From: an uncultured Collinsella sp.
GTDB taxonomy: Bacteria > Actinomycetota > Coriobacteriia > Coriobacteriales > Coriobacteriaceae
Assembly (NCBI GenBank): GCA_900544135.1
Contig: UQTU01000007.1
Location: forward strand, 1-64,000
Length of the DNA: 64,000 nt
Reading direction: 5' to 3'
Below, piece after piece: positions 35,134 through 43,199 of this stretch (its first letter is position 1; each line of letters starts with the position of its first letter). The notes beneath the pieces are model-generated. The model worked only from the letters and a program-made list of their open reading frames with translations, did not search any database and was not told the origin of the DNA. Position numbers and translations under genes: made by a program.

Positions 35134-35904
35134 CTACTTCTTCTTGTGCGGGCGCGGCTTCTTCTCGCGACGAGTGACCTCAACCTGCAGCGGCGCGTTC
35201 TTAAGGCGCTCCTCCTCATCGGCCTTCGCCTTGTCGATGACCTTCTGCGTCACAAAAATCTGCTGGATAACCTGCCAAGCAGACGAGACGTCGTAGTACA
35301 GCAGAACACCAACGGGAAGGCTCCAGCCCATCCAAAGCATCATGACCGTCATGACAACGGCCATCATACGCATGCTCTGAGCCTGCTGGCCGGTCTGGTT
35401 GCGCGACATATAGAGCTGCGGAATCAGGGTCAGGACAGCGAACAGGATCAAGCAGACCAGCGCAGGCAGCGCGACCATAAAGCCATCGGCAAAGGAGGCA
35501 CTCGGCGTGGTGGTCAGGTCGGGCAGAATATTAAAGAACGAGAACGTGCCGTCGTTAAAGTAGTCCGGCAGGTTACGCAGCAGCGTAAATAGAGCGAACA
35601 GGACAGGCATCTGAATCAACAGCGGCAGACAACCAGCCATCGGGTTGAACTTGTTCTCGCTGTAGAACTTCTGCATTTCCTCGGCCTGACGCTGGGGATC
35701 GTCGGCATAGCGCTCCTGGATCTCGAGCATCTTGGGCTGCAGCACCTGCATGCGTGCCGTCGACTTAGTCGACTTGAGCATAAGCGGCGTCAGCAGCAGA
35801 CGGATGATGACCACCAGGATGATGATGGACAGGCCCCAGTCGACCGCAAAGGTCTGGATGAGCTTGAGCAGCTCGAAAAGGATGTTAACGATCCAATCCC
35901 ACAT
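35134..35904 (-). CDS. yidC: Membrane protein insertase YidC
   Basis: YidC inserts proteins into the inner membrane alone or with Sec. The 256-residue protein has about five membrane segments, the conserved groove arginine R35 in VVIIRLLLTPLMLKS, and FNPMAGCLPLLIQMPVLFALF in the C-terminal core. The tail is basic and ends in lysines, which fits ribosome contact. It begins directly with a membrane segment, without lipobox or large periplasmic domain, as in short Gram-positive forms. GGAGG lies nine bases upstream. Confidence 0.97.
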   Translation of the reverse strand: MWDWIVNILFELLKLIQTFAVDWGLSIIILVVIIRLLLTPLMLKSTKSTARMQVLQPKMLEIQERYADDPQRQAEEMQKFYSENKFNPMAGCLPLLIQMPVLFALFTLLRNLPDYFNDGTFSFFNILPDLTTTPSASFADGFMVALPALVCLILFAVLTLIPQLYMSRNQTGQQAQSMRMMAVVMTVMMLWMGWSLPVGVLLYYDVSSAWQVIQQIFVTQKVIDKAKADEEERLKNAPLQVEVTRREKKPRPHKKK

Positions 35905-35933
35905 GTAAGTTTTCCTCCGATAGCGAGTGCCCG

Positions 35934-36158
35934 CTAGGGCACAGGGTCATAACCGCCGACGTGCAGGGGATTGCAGCGAGCGATGCGCCTCACGGCAAGC
36001 CAGCAGCCTCTCAAAACACCGTACTTCTCAATCGCCTGGACGGCGTATTGCGAGCACGTTGGGTAATAAATGCAGGCGTCAGGCAATAAGGGCGAAACAA
36101 CCTGTTGATATATGCGAATAGGAGCGATGGCAACACGTCGCAAAACGTGATTGCTCAT
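35934..36158 (-). CDS. yidD: Membrane protein insertion efficiency factor YidD
   Basis: The 74-residue product has the family core IRIYQQVVSPLLPDACIYYP with PTCSQYAVQAIEKYG and CNPLHVGGYDPVP. It sits between rnpA and yidC as in most bacteria and overlaps rnpA by four bases (ATGA). YidD is thought to aid YidC-dependent insertion. Confidence 0.97.
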   Translation of the reverse strand: MSNHVLRRVAIAPIRIYQQVVSPLLPDACIYYPTCSQYAVQAIEKYGVLRGCWLAVRRIARCNPLHVGGYDPVP

Positions 36159-36493
36159 CGCTCCTCCCCGGCAACGCCGGCGCGTTTCATAAGCGAACGC
36201 AATGCATTGTCCATCTCCTGCGGCGAGGAAACCCTCGTCTTGGGAGTTGCGAACAAGATGATGTCATAACCCGCAACGGGAAATCCACAGCTGCGGGCGG
36301 CCTCGCGCATCACACGCTTAGAACGGTTGCGCACGACAGCACAACCGAGCCGTTTAGCACCAACGAAGGCGACCCTTCCGGAGTCGCCTTCGCCAACCGA
36401 TTCACATATGGTCATTCGAATCAGAGGGTGATTGAAACGACGCCCCTGACTGAACACATGCTCGAAATCTTGCTGAGACTTAATAGTCTTCAT
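36155..36493 (-). CDS. rnpA: Ribonuclease P protein component
   Basis: This 112-residue basic protein binds the RNase P RNA and helps process tRNA 5' ends. It has QDFEHVFSQGRRFNHPLIRM and the hallmark RNR-type segment GCAVVRNRSKRVMREAAR, followed by GYDIILFATP. It is part of the rpmH-rnpA-yidD-yidC-jag unit. Confidence 0.96.
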   Translation of the reverse strand: MKTIKSQQDFEHVFSQGRRFNHPLIRMTICESVGEGDSGRVAFVGAKRLGCAVVRNRSKRVMREAARSCGFPVAGYDIILFATPKTRVSSPQEMDNALRSLMKRAGVAGEER

Positions 36494-36513
36494 GCGAGAT
36501 GTGTGTATCGCTG

Positions 36514-36648
36514 CTAGACAGTGAGACGCTTGCGGCCCTTGGCGCGACGACGGGCGAGCACGGCACGACCACCCTTAGTGGCCATACGGGCACGGAAGCC
36601 ATGGGTCTTGGCACGCTTACGCTTATTAGGCTGATACGTACGCTTCAT
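36514..36648 (-). CDS. rpmH: 50S ribosomal protein L34
   Basis: The 44-residue product begins MKRTYQPNKRKRAKTHGFRA and ends GRKRLTV, complete for L34. ATG 36648 follows AGGAGG at normal spacing; the longer frame is an artefact. It heads the operon and has a clear promoter upstream. Confidence 0.98.
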   Translation of the reverse strand: MKRTYQPNKRKRAKTHGFRARMATKGGRAVLARRRAKGRKRLTV

Positions 36649-36720
36649 CTTAAGTTCCTCCTGCTGCATTTCGAGTGTCCGCGGGGGCGCGGACGCAGAT
36701 ATAGACACGTGAGCTTGAAG

Positions 36721-36750
36721 ATTGTAGGGAAATCAATGTTCAAATGTCAA
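36721..36750 (-). promoter_or_regulatory. rpmH operon promoter
   Basis: The minus strand has a perfect TTGACA (36745-36750), an 18-base spacer and TACAAT (36721-36726), about 70 bases before the L34 start. Confidence 0.85.
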
Positions 36751-36993
36751 GAAATCAAAGGTAAAAGGTTGCGCAGTTCACACGGTTCCCCCATAAGCCG
36801 AGCTCGATTTAGCGGTGCATGGCAACTTTTCACGATATTTCATCGAGTTTTCAACAGGTCATGTTGGCAATGTTGAGAACTTTTCGTCCGTTTTCCAAAG
36901 TTTTCAACAGGTTTTGAAAAGTTGTCAAAAGATGAGAAACATTGCACGGTGAGCTACTATTTGTTCGAAACCTTTTGAAAGATTGCGAGCGGC
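36751..36993. other. Candidate origin region, left part
   Basis: The gap between rpmH and the gene before dnaA holds repeated DnaA-box-like motifs: gttttcaacaggt at 36847-36859 and again at 36900-36912, plus tgttgagaa near 36870 and related ttttgaaaa/ttgtcaaaa variants. These resemble TTATCCACA-type boxes with TTTTCAACA as local form. It is moderately AT-rich. It probably also carries the promoter of the rightward genes. Confidence 0.6.
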
Positions 36994-38346
36994 ATGTCTG
37001 ACGACTTTTACACCATGGTCGATTCCGGAGACCCGGCACCCGACAACGAGCACATCACCGGCGTGCGCGAAGAGCGTAAGGAAGGCGAGCAGACGACCGC
37101 GCAGGCGCCAAAAGCCATGTACGCCGCGCGCATCGCCGTCTATGACGACATGCTGTCGACACCGCGTGTGATCGTCATTGATCCGCAAGATGTCCGCACG
37201 TATTTGGAAGAGACGACCAACACCGTCTACCAGTGCATGAAAGAACAAGGTGGCCATATCTCGCTCATGGTCATCCGCGAGATTGTCGAAAACTTTATCC
37301 ACGCGCACTTTGCCGAGCCCATCATCTCGATTCTGGACGGCGGAGACACCATCCGCTTTGCTGATCAAGGACCCGGCATCGACGACAAGGAGCGTGCTTT
37401 CGACTTTGGCGTTACCAGCGCAAACAGCAAGATGAAGCGCTATATCCGTGGAACCGGAGCAGGGTTTCCCATGGTGCAGGAATATTTGGAAAACGCCGGC
37501 GGGGCCGTGTCCATCGAGGACAACATGGGCAACGGCACCGTGGTTACGGTAAGCCTGGACCCTAAACGCGTGCTGGAAATAGAGCGTGCCGGCGGGCGCG
37601 GTGCTGCCGTGCGGCCCGAGACGGAGCAGCCCGCATATCCCCTGCCGGGAGCTTTTGCGCAGCAGCCCATGGCAACGCAACAGATGCAGCCCCCCGTGGG
37701 ACAGATGCAGCAGCCCGGAATGCTTCCTACACAAGAGTCCCAGGCGGCGTCGATGTCGATGCCGCCAAACGTGCCAGAGGCCATGCCGCTGGCGGATCAG
37801 GATGCAGCAGCAATGCAGCAGGCGACGGGGGCACCGGGTGGCCAGCAAATGGGATATCAGCCGTACCAACAGGGATATCCATATCAGCAGATGCCGCCAC
37901 TGGGGTATGGCCAGCAGTTCCCACAGCAGTACCAGCAGGGATATCAGCAGCCGTACCAGCAGATGCCGCAGCAGCAGTACAACCCCTGGGCCCAGCAGAT
38001 GACTCCGCAGCCTTACCAACAGTGGCCTCAAAGTTTTCAACAGCAAATGCCGCCGATGCAGAGTTCTCAACAATCAGCAGCTCAAATGATGTATCCTAAT
38101 GCAGCAAATCAGTATGCGCAGCCACAGCCGGACGTGTTCGTAAGCGATCGCGGCAACGCCGCGCTGGGCTATCTGGCGCAAAATCAAGCGTGCGGTGCAA
38201 CCGATCTGGCGAGGGCGTTTGGAAACTCGGCCCCCACTTGGTCACGCACGCTCAATGACTTGGCGCAGGCCGGCTTGGTCATCAAGCATGGCCAGAAATA
38301 CCATCTGACCGAACTCGGCGCCGCTCGCGTGCGAGCTCAGAGCTAA
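36994..38346 (+). CDS. GHKL ATPase with glutamine-rich linker and winged-helix end
   Basis: The 450-residue product has three parts. Residues about 40-200 form a GHKL-type ATP-binding domain: N box MVIREIVENFIHAHF, G1 RFADQGPGID, G2 RGTGAGFPMVQEYLENAGG and a final GNGTVVTVSL strand, related to anti-sigma kinases and histidine kinases but with no His-phosphorylation domain. Residues about 215-370 are rich in Gln, Pro, Tyr and Met, with repeats of YQQGY, YQQMP and QPYQQ. The last 65 residues (ALGYLAQNQACGATDLARAF and following) look like a winged helix. It ends 15 bases before dnaA, so it is likely co-transcribed with it. The function is unknown; a regulator of initiation or segregation is an inference from position. 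Confidence 0.8.
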   Translation: MSDDFYTMVDSGDPAPDNEHITGVREERKEGEQTTAQAPKAMYAARIAVYDDMLSTPRVIVIDPQDVRTYLEETTNTVYQCMKEQGGHISLMVIREIVENFIHAHFAEPIISILDGGDTIRFADQGPGIDDKERAFDFGVTSANSKMKRYIRGTGAGFPMVQEYLENAGGAVSIEDNMGNGTVVTVSLDPKRVLEIERAGGRGAAVRPETEQPAYPLPGAFAQQPMATQQMQPPVGQMQQPGMLPTQESQAASMSMPPNVPEAMPLADQDAAAMQQATGAPGGQQMGYQPYQQGYPYQQMPPLGYGQQFPQQYQQGYQQPYQQMPQQQYNPWAQQMTPQPYQQWPQSFQQQMPPMQSSQQSAAQMMYPNAANQYAQPQPDVFVSDRGNAALGYLAQNQACGATDLARAFGNSAPTWSRTLNDLAQAGLVIKHGQKYHLTELGAARVRAQS

Positions 38347-38361
38347 AGAACGGGAGAGACA

Positions 38362-40086
38362 GTGGACGAGGAAGCAAGCATCATCCTGGGGGATGCCATC
38401 GCCTTTTGCCAGCGCGACGGCCAAGATGCACGCCTCATCAACATGCTGGGGCAATCGCGCGCCATAAGCCTGACCGAAGATACGCTCACGATCGAGGCCC
38501 CCTCGCGCTTTGCCATCGCGCAGCTCAAAAAGCATCAGCCGACTATTGAGGCCTATCTGGAAGAAATCGCCTTTGCTCCGATCGCGCTCGACATCGTGGC
38601 ACCGCAAGGCGCAACGGCCGAATCTGCTGCCGCGACGGTGCCCGCCACGGCTCCCGCTGCTTCCCCGGCGGCGCCAGCCTCCGCAGGCGACGTGCCGACA
38701 ATCGAGCACCAGCACAGCGATGTTTCCCGCGAAACCATGGCACCGTTGCCGACCGCCGCTGCGACGTCAACGAACGCACCCGTCACGCACATGCCCATCG
38801 CTCATGACGCAGCGGCGGGCGCGGATTCGGGCATTGCAATCAAGAACACGCTCTCGGCCGATGATTTTCGTCGCATGATGAACCAGATGAAGGGCGGAGC
38901 GCCGACCAAGTCCACGAAAGCCGCGACCCCCGCTTCACCCATGCCAGCACCGACCGTGCCGGCCGAGCAGAATACGGATGGAGCCCCACTCGCCGCGAAC
39001 TCAAAATTTACCTTTGAGAACTTTGTCTACGGCCCCGAGAACAGCCATGCCTATCGCTCGGCACTCAAGTTTGCCGCCCTCGCGGACGAGCGCGGCACGT
39101 GCACATCACTGTTCATCTACGGCAAATCGGGCCTGGGCAAGACGCACCTGCTGCTTGCCATCAAAAACGAGCTCGCCGAGAAGTCGCCCGAGATCAAGGT
39201 CAAGTATGCCAACTCCCAAGCATATCTGGACGACCTGATGACCGAGTTCGACCGCCAAAAGAAGAGCAACGCCCCTATCATGCAGGCATACCACGGCGTG
39301 GACGTGCTCATCATCGATGACATCCAAAACATCATCGGCAAGCGCGCGAGCGTGGACTACTTTTTCCAGCTCATGGACGAGTTCATCCGCAACAACAAGA
39401 AGGTCGTCATCGCGGCAGACCGCGCCCCCAAGGACCTGAGCATGGACGAGCGTCTGACCAGCCGCTTCAACGCCGGTATGCTCTGCTTGGTCGCAGAGCC
39501 CAGCTACGAGATGAAATACAAGATCTTGCAGCGCTATTACGAGAACACCATCGTCGCCGCTCCCGAGGCAGGCGACGACTCGCTGCTGGCGGCCTATGGG
39601 GGCGACAGCGGGCACCTGACCGACGAGCACTTTAAACACATGGCCGAGGTCTCGGGCACCAACATCCGCGAACTCGAGAGCTTTTGCGAGCGCTGCGCCG
39701 GCGAGGCGGGCGACCGCGAGCGCGAGGGCGGGGAGCTCACCTTTGACGATATCGACGCCATCGCCAGCCAGTACTTCGACACATCGGCCAAAAAGATCAA
39801 CGTCCAGACGGTTCAGTCCGTCATCGAAGAGCAGTACGGCGTGACGCACGAGGAGCTCATCGGCCCGCGTCGCAACGCCAATATCGCCAAAGCACGCCAT
39901 ATCGCTATCTACCTGGCTATCGAGATGTGCGAGATGACGACCACGGCGGTGGGCGCCGAATTTGGCAACCGCAACCACTCGACCGTCAGCACGAGCTACA
40001 AAAAGGTCCAGAAGATGATCCAGGAAGACCGCACCGTCACCGAAGACCTCAAGTCGCTGCGCGATAAAATTACACTGCGCTCGTAG
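38362..40086 (+). CDS. dnaA: Chromosomal replication initiator DnaA
   Basis: DnaA binds DnaA boxes and melts the origin. The 574-residue protein has domain I (about 1-80, ending IEAYLEEIAFAPIAL) and a long Ala/Pro-rich domain II. The AAA+ domain III starts at FTFENFVYGPENSHAY, with Walker A FIYGKSGLGKTHLL, Walker B VLIIDDIQNI and DERLTSRFNAGM. Domain IV ends with GNRNHSTVSTSYKKV, the box-binding signature, where the usual form is GGRDHSTV. The start is GTG with GGGAGAG upstream. The length exceeds that of most DnaA proteins because of domain II. A parS-resembling tgtttcccgcgaaacc lies inside the gene near 38722. Confidence 0.97.
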   Translation: MDEEASIILGDAIAFCQRDGQDARLINMLGQSRAISLTEDTLTIEAPSRFAIAQLKKHQPTIEAYLEEIAFAPIALDIVAPQGATAESAAATVPATAPAASPAAPASAGDVPTIEHQHSDVSRETMAPLPTAAATSTNAPVTHMPIAHDAAAGADSGIAIKNTLSADDFRRMMNQMKGGAPTKSTKAATPASPMPAPTVPAEQNTDGAPLAANSKFTFENFVYGPENSHAYRSALKFAALADERGTCTSLFIYGKSGLGKTHLLLAIKNELAEKSPEIKVKYANSQAYLDDLMTEFDRQKKSNAPIMQAYHGVDVLIIDDIQNIIGKRASVDYFFQLMDEFIRNNKKVVIAADRAPKDLSMDERLTSRFNAGMLCLVAEPSYEMKYKILQRYYENTIVAAPEAGDDSLLAAYGGDSGHLTDEHFKHMAEVSGTNIRELESFCERCAGEAGDREREGGELTFDDIDAIASQYFDTSAKKINVQTVQSVIEEQYGVTHEELIGPRRNANIAKARHIAIYLAIEMCEMTTTAVGAEFGNRNHSTVSTSYKKVQKMIQEDRTVTEDLKSLRDKITLRS

Positions 40087-40324
40087 GGAAATAGAGACAC
40101 CTGTTGAAAACTTGTCGAAACCACGGGCATAAGGTGTCTAAAACTCAACCCGCGGTGATGAAAAGTTTTGCGCAGGTTTTGAACGTGGAAAACCACCCCT
40201 GTTGCACACAGGTTGCTGTCGATTCTCTTTCTGGGTCTGACCTGCGTCTTTGGGAGTAATCAACAGTTTCGTCAGTGCTATTACTATTATTAAGATATTT
40301 ATATCTATAGAAAGGTATTAAAAG
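40087..40324. other. Candidate origin region, right part with AT-rich unwinding stretch
   Basis: The dnaA-dnaN gap contains tgttgaaaa (40102-40110), tgttgcaca (40200-40208) and other box-like variants. About 40277-40312 is an almost pure A/T stretch (attactattattaagat and on), a good candidate duplex-unwinding element just before dnaN. The combination makes this the better of the two candidate oriC segments. Confidence 0.65.
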
Positions 40325-41428
40325 ATGAAGTTCACCGTCAGCCAGAGCTCGCTTACACAAGCCATCGGCGTCGTTATGAAGGGTGTCGCTTCGGCATCCA
40401 CCCTCCCCATCTTGTCGGGCGTGCTCGTTAAGGCCCAAGACGGCATCTTGGAATTCCAGACCTCTAACTACACCATCTCGATCCGTCATCGCATCGCGGC
40501 GCATGTCGAAGAAGAGGGCGAGATGGTTATTCCCTGTAAGATGCTCTCCAATATCACCAAGACCCTCCCCGATGCCCCGGTCACCTTTGAACTGTCCGAG
40601 CGCCAGGTGCTGATTGGTTGCGAGAAGAGCTCTTTCCGCCTGAACACGCTCGATGCCAATGACTTCCCCGAGTTTCCGGCCTATGCCATCGAGAGTGCTG
40701 TGGAGCTGCCGACCGATGTCTTGTCCGAAATGGTCGGCCGCGTGTGGCGCGTCACCTCGACCGACAAGGCTCGCCCCATCCTGGGCGGCGTGCACATGAA
40801 GGTCGAGAACAACACCGTACGCCTGGTAGCGACCGATTCCTTCCGCTTGGCCGTGTGCGATACGCAGGTCGAGACCTCGACCCTCGAGGGCTGCTTTGAG
40901 CTCAACGTTCCGGCTGACGCCTTTAACGACGCGCTGAACATCATGGCCAGCCAAGCGACCATCATGATCGGGGCTACCGACACCCAGGTCGTCTTCGAGG
41001 CCGGCAACACCACCTACGTGTCGCGTCGCATCGAGGGCGTGTACCCCAACTACAAGCAGCTCATCCCCGATTCGTGCGTGACGAGCGTCAAGATCGACGT
41101 CGCCGCCTTTAACGCCGCCCTCAAGCGCGTGGCCGTTATCGCGAGCGCCAACCCCGCCGTCAAGTTCGAGATCGATGTCGAGAACGGGCAGATGGGCCTG
41201 TCCTCCATTTCCAATGACCAGGACCTTGCGCAGGAGACGATCGATGTCGAGGCCGAGGGCGAGTCGGGTACCATCGCCTTCAACTACCACTACATCTTCG
41301 GCTGCCTCAATGCCCTGTCCAAGGAGAAGGAGATCACGCTGGAGCTCAAGAGCTACTCGCAGGCGGGCATCTTTAAGTCCTACGACAAGATCAACTACCT
41401 GTACCTGGTCATGCCGGTCCGCATCTAG
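40325..41428 (+). CDS. dnaN: DNA polymerase III sliding clamp (beta subunit)
   Basis: This ring-forming processivity factor has 367 residues in three homologous domains. Markers are MKFTVSQSSLTQAIGVVMKG at the start, TLPILSGVLVKA, LVATDSFRLAVCD in the second domain, SRRIEGVYPNYKQLIP, and the C-terminal YLYLVMPVRI that shapes the partner-binding cleft. AAAGG lies upstream of the ATG. It leads the dnaN-recF-dciA run. Confidence 0.98.
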   Translation: MKFTVSQSSLTQAIGVVMKGVASASTLPILSGVLVKAQDGILEFQTSNYTISIRHRIAAHVEEEGEMVIPCKMLSNITKTLPDAPVTFELSERQVLIGCEKSSFRLNTLDANDFPEFPAYAIESAVELPTDVLSEMVGRVWRVTSTDKARPILGGVHMKVENNTVRLVATDSFRLAVCDTQVETSTLEGCFELNVPADAFNDALNIMASQATIMIGATDTQVVFEAGNTTYVSRRIEGVYPNYKQLIPDSCVTSVKIDVAAFNAALKRVAVIASANPAVKFEIDVENGQMGLSSISNDQDLAQETIDVEAEGESGTIAFNYHYIFGCLNALSKEKEITLELKSYSQAGIFKSYDKINYLYLVMPVRI

Positions 41429-41437
41429 CGCTGCGCC

Positions 41438-42544
41438 ATGACCATGTTCGCCCGCGATCTTTCCGTCGCGCACTACCGCAGCTTCGATAGCTATCACCTT
41501 GCCCTGGACGAGGGCGTGACGATACTTGCGGGACCCAACGCGGCGGGAAAGACCAATCTCATAGAGGCGCTGCAGCTGCTGACGAGCGGCGCCTCGTTTA
41601 GGCATCCGACCGCAGCCGAGCTCGTCCATGACGGCGTGGGCTCGTGCAAGATCGAGCTGAGGCTCGAGGGCGACGGCCGCGTGCTTGATATGGGATTGAG
41701 CGCGGAGGACGGTAAGCGCTCGTTTAGCCGCAACGGCAAGAGATGCTCTGCCGCCGGTGTGCGCGGGGTTCTTCCGAGCGTGCTGTTTTGCCCCGACCAT
41801 CTGGACATGGTTAAGCGTGGCGCCAGTGTGCGCCGCGCCGCCCTCGATGACTTTGGCATGCAACTGAGCGCACGCTATGCCGATCTTGCGAGCACCTATG
41901 GGCGCTGCGTGACCCAGCGTAACGCCTTGCTCAAGGAGACCTGGTGCTGCCGCGAGATGCTCGGCGCGTGGAACGATTCGATTGCCCGCGCGGGCTCGGC
42001 CCTGCTCGTGCACCGGTTGGCTCTGCTCGACCGGCTGGCGGGCCATGTGCACACTGCCTACGGGCAAGTAGCGTCAGGTGAGGCCGTCAACGTGACCTAT
42101 GCGTCCACGCTGGGGGCTTTGCCCCAGGTCGAGGATCGCGAAGAGCTGAAGGGTTGGGCGTACGAGCGCATGCTGGCCGCCCTTGACGAGCATGCCGACG
42201 AGGAAATTCGCCGCGGCGTGACGTTGGTGGGACCGCATCGCGACGAGATTGAGTTTACCGTGGCGGGTCGCTCCGCCCGTTCATTTGCCAGCCAAGGACA
42301 GCAGCGCACGCTGGTGCTGTCCTGGAAGGTGGCCGAGGTTGCCGTGGCTCGCGATGTCCTGGGCACCGCCCCACTGCTGCTTTTGGACGACGTGATGAGC
42401 GAGCTCGACGGCGAGCGTCGCGGCGCTTTCCTGCGGCTGATTGGCGATGATATCCAGACGGTCATAACTACGACCAACCTGGGGTACTTTACCGATGACC
42501 TGCTTGATCGAGCCAAGGTGGTGAGCATGGGTGAGACGTGCTAA
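41438..42544 (+). CDS. recF: DNA replication and repair protein RecF
   Basis: This SMC-like ATPase helps load RecA at gaps. It has VTILAGPNAAGKTNLIEALQ with Walker A, FCPDHLDMVKRGASVRRAALD, LVGPHRDEIEF, the signature FASQGQQRTLVLSWKVAE and the Walker B-like LLLLDDVMSELDGERR. 368 residues is standard. It starts nine bases after dnaN without a strong binding site, so coupling to dnaN translation is likely. Confidence 0.97.
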   Translation: MTMFARDLSVAHYRSFDSYHLALDEGVTILAGPNAAGKTNLIEALQLLTSGASFRHPTAAELVHDGVGSCKIELRLEGDGRVLDMGLSAEDGKRSFSRNGKRCSAAGVRGVLPSVLFCPDHLDMVKRGASVRRAALDDFGMQLSARYADLASTYGRCVTQRNALLKETWCCREMLGAWNDSIARAGSALLVHRLALLDRLAGHVHTAYGQVASGEAVNVTYASTLGALPQVEDREELKGWAYERMLAALDEHADEEIRRGVTLVGPHRDEIEFTVAGRSARSFASQGQQRTLVLSWKVAEVAVARDVLGTAPLLLLDDVMSELDGERRGAFLRLIGDDIQTVITTTNLGYFTDDLLDRAKVVSMGETC

Positions 42545-43094
42545 TTACGAGCGCGAGAGCGAGACAGTCGCCTTCAGCGGGTTTTTGAACGCAGAGCGCC
42601 AGCGCATCCTGGCGGCTGCAACGCCTAAGCGCCGTGCGCAGATGGAGGCTGCCGAGGAGTCGCGCACGGTCTATCGCGCATGGAACGCGGTGTGCTCGGG
42701 CACGCGCGAGGGACGGCATGTGACGGGACTGCGCTACCTGCCCGAGTCCAATGAGCTGCTGGTATATCTCGACTCGCCCTCGTGGACGCAGGAAATGACG
42801 CTGTTGCGCGAGATCATCCGCGCGCGCATGGAGCGCGCCGGTGCGCATGTGGACGGCCTGGTGTTCAAAACCACCGCGCCCGGCCACACACCGCCCGCCG
42901 CCAAGGAACGCCTGCGCCCGGCGCCGACCGAGCGACCGCCGGCCCCGCACGCCGACCTAAGTGAGGCCGAGCGTACCGAGATCGAGCGCCAAGTGGCGCC
43001 CATCGAAGACCAAAAACTGCGCGAGGCCCTCGAGAATGCCATGAGAGCCAGTGCCGAGTGGGCCAAGGGCGTGCAAAGCAAAAAAGAGCCTTAA
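42531..43094 (+). CDS. dciA: DciA-like protein (DUF721)
   Basis: The 187-residue product has the DUF721 core: a W-x-x-V segment (YRAWNAVCSG), then HVTGLRYLPESNELLVYLDS and PSWTQEMTLLREIIRARMER, followed by a Pro-rich linker and a helical tail. DciA proteins are the widespread helicase operators that assist DnaB loading in bacteria lacking DnaC. It overlaps recF by 14 bases with a GTG start and sits before gyrB, its usual actinobacterial position. The symbol is by family and context. Confidence 0.85.
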   Translation: MRRANYERESETVAFSGFLNAERQRILAAATPKRRAQMEAAEESRTVYRAWNAVCSGTREGRHVTGLRYLPESNELLVYLDSPSWTQEMTLLREIIRARMERAGAHVDGLVFKTTAPGHTPPAAKERLRPAPTERPPAPHADLSEAERTEIERQVAPIEDQKLREALENAMRASAEWAKGVQSKKEP

Positions 43095-43121
43095 ATCGCA
43101 TCTGGTGGCCTTGTAGAGCCA

Positions 43122-43145
43122 AATACCCTCGTTCCCGAGGGTATT
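43122..43145 (+). terminator. Terminator of dnaN-recF-dciA
   Basis: Ten-base arms aataccctcg and cgagggtatt around a four-base loop, followed by ttttttt. Confidence 0.9.
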
Positions 43146-43199
43146 TTTTTACGATAAACTAGTAAGGCTGTACACATTTTCTTGACTGAAGGAGGACGT

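Noticed and set aside
38722..38737. tgtttcccgcgaaacc inside dnaA as a parS site
   Set aside because: It differs from parS at three positions including the central CpG context, and lies within coding sequence; too weak without binding data.
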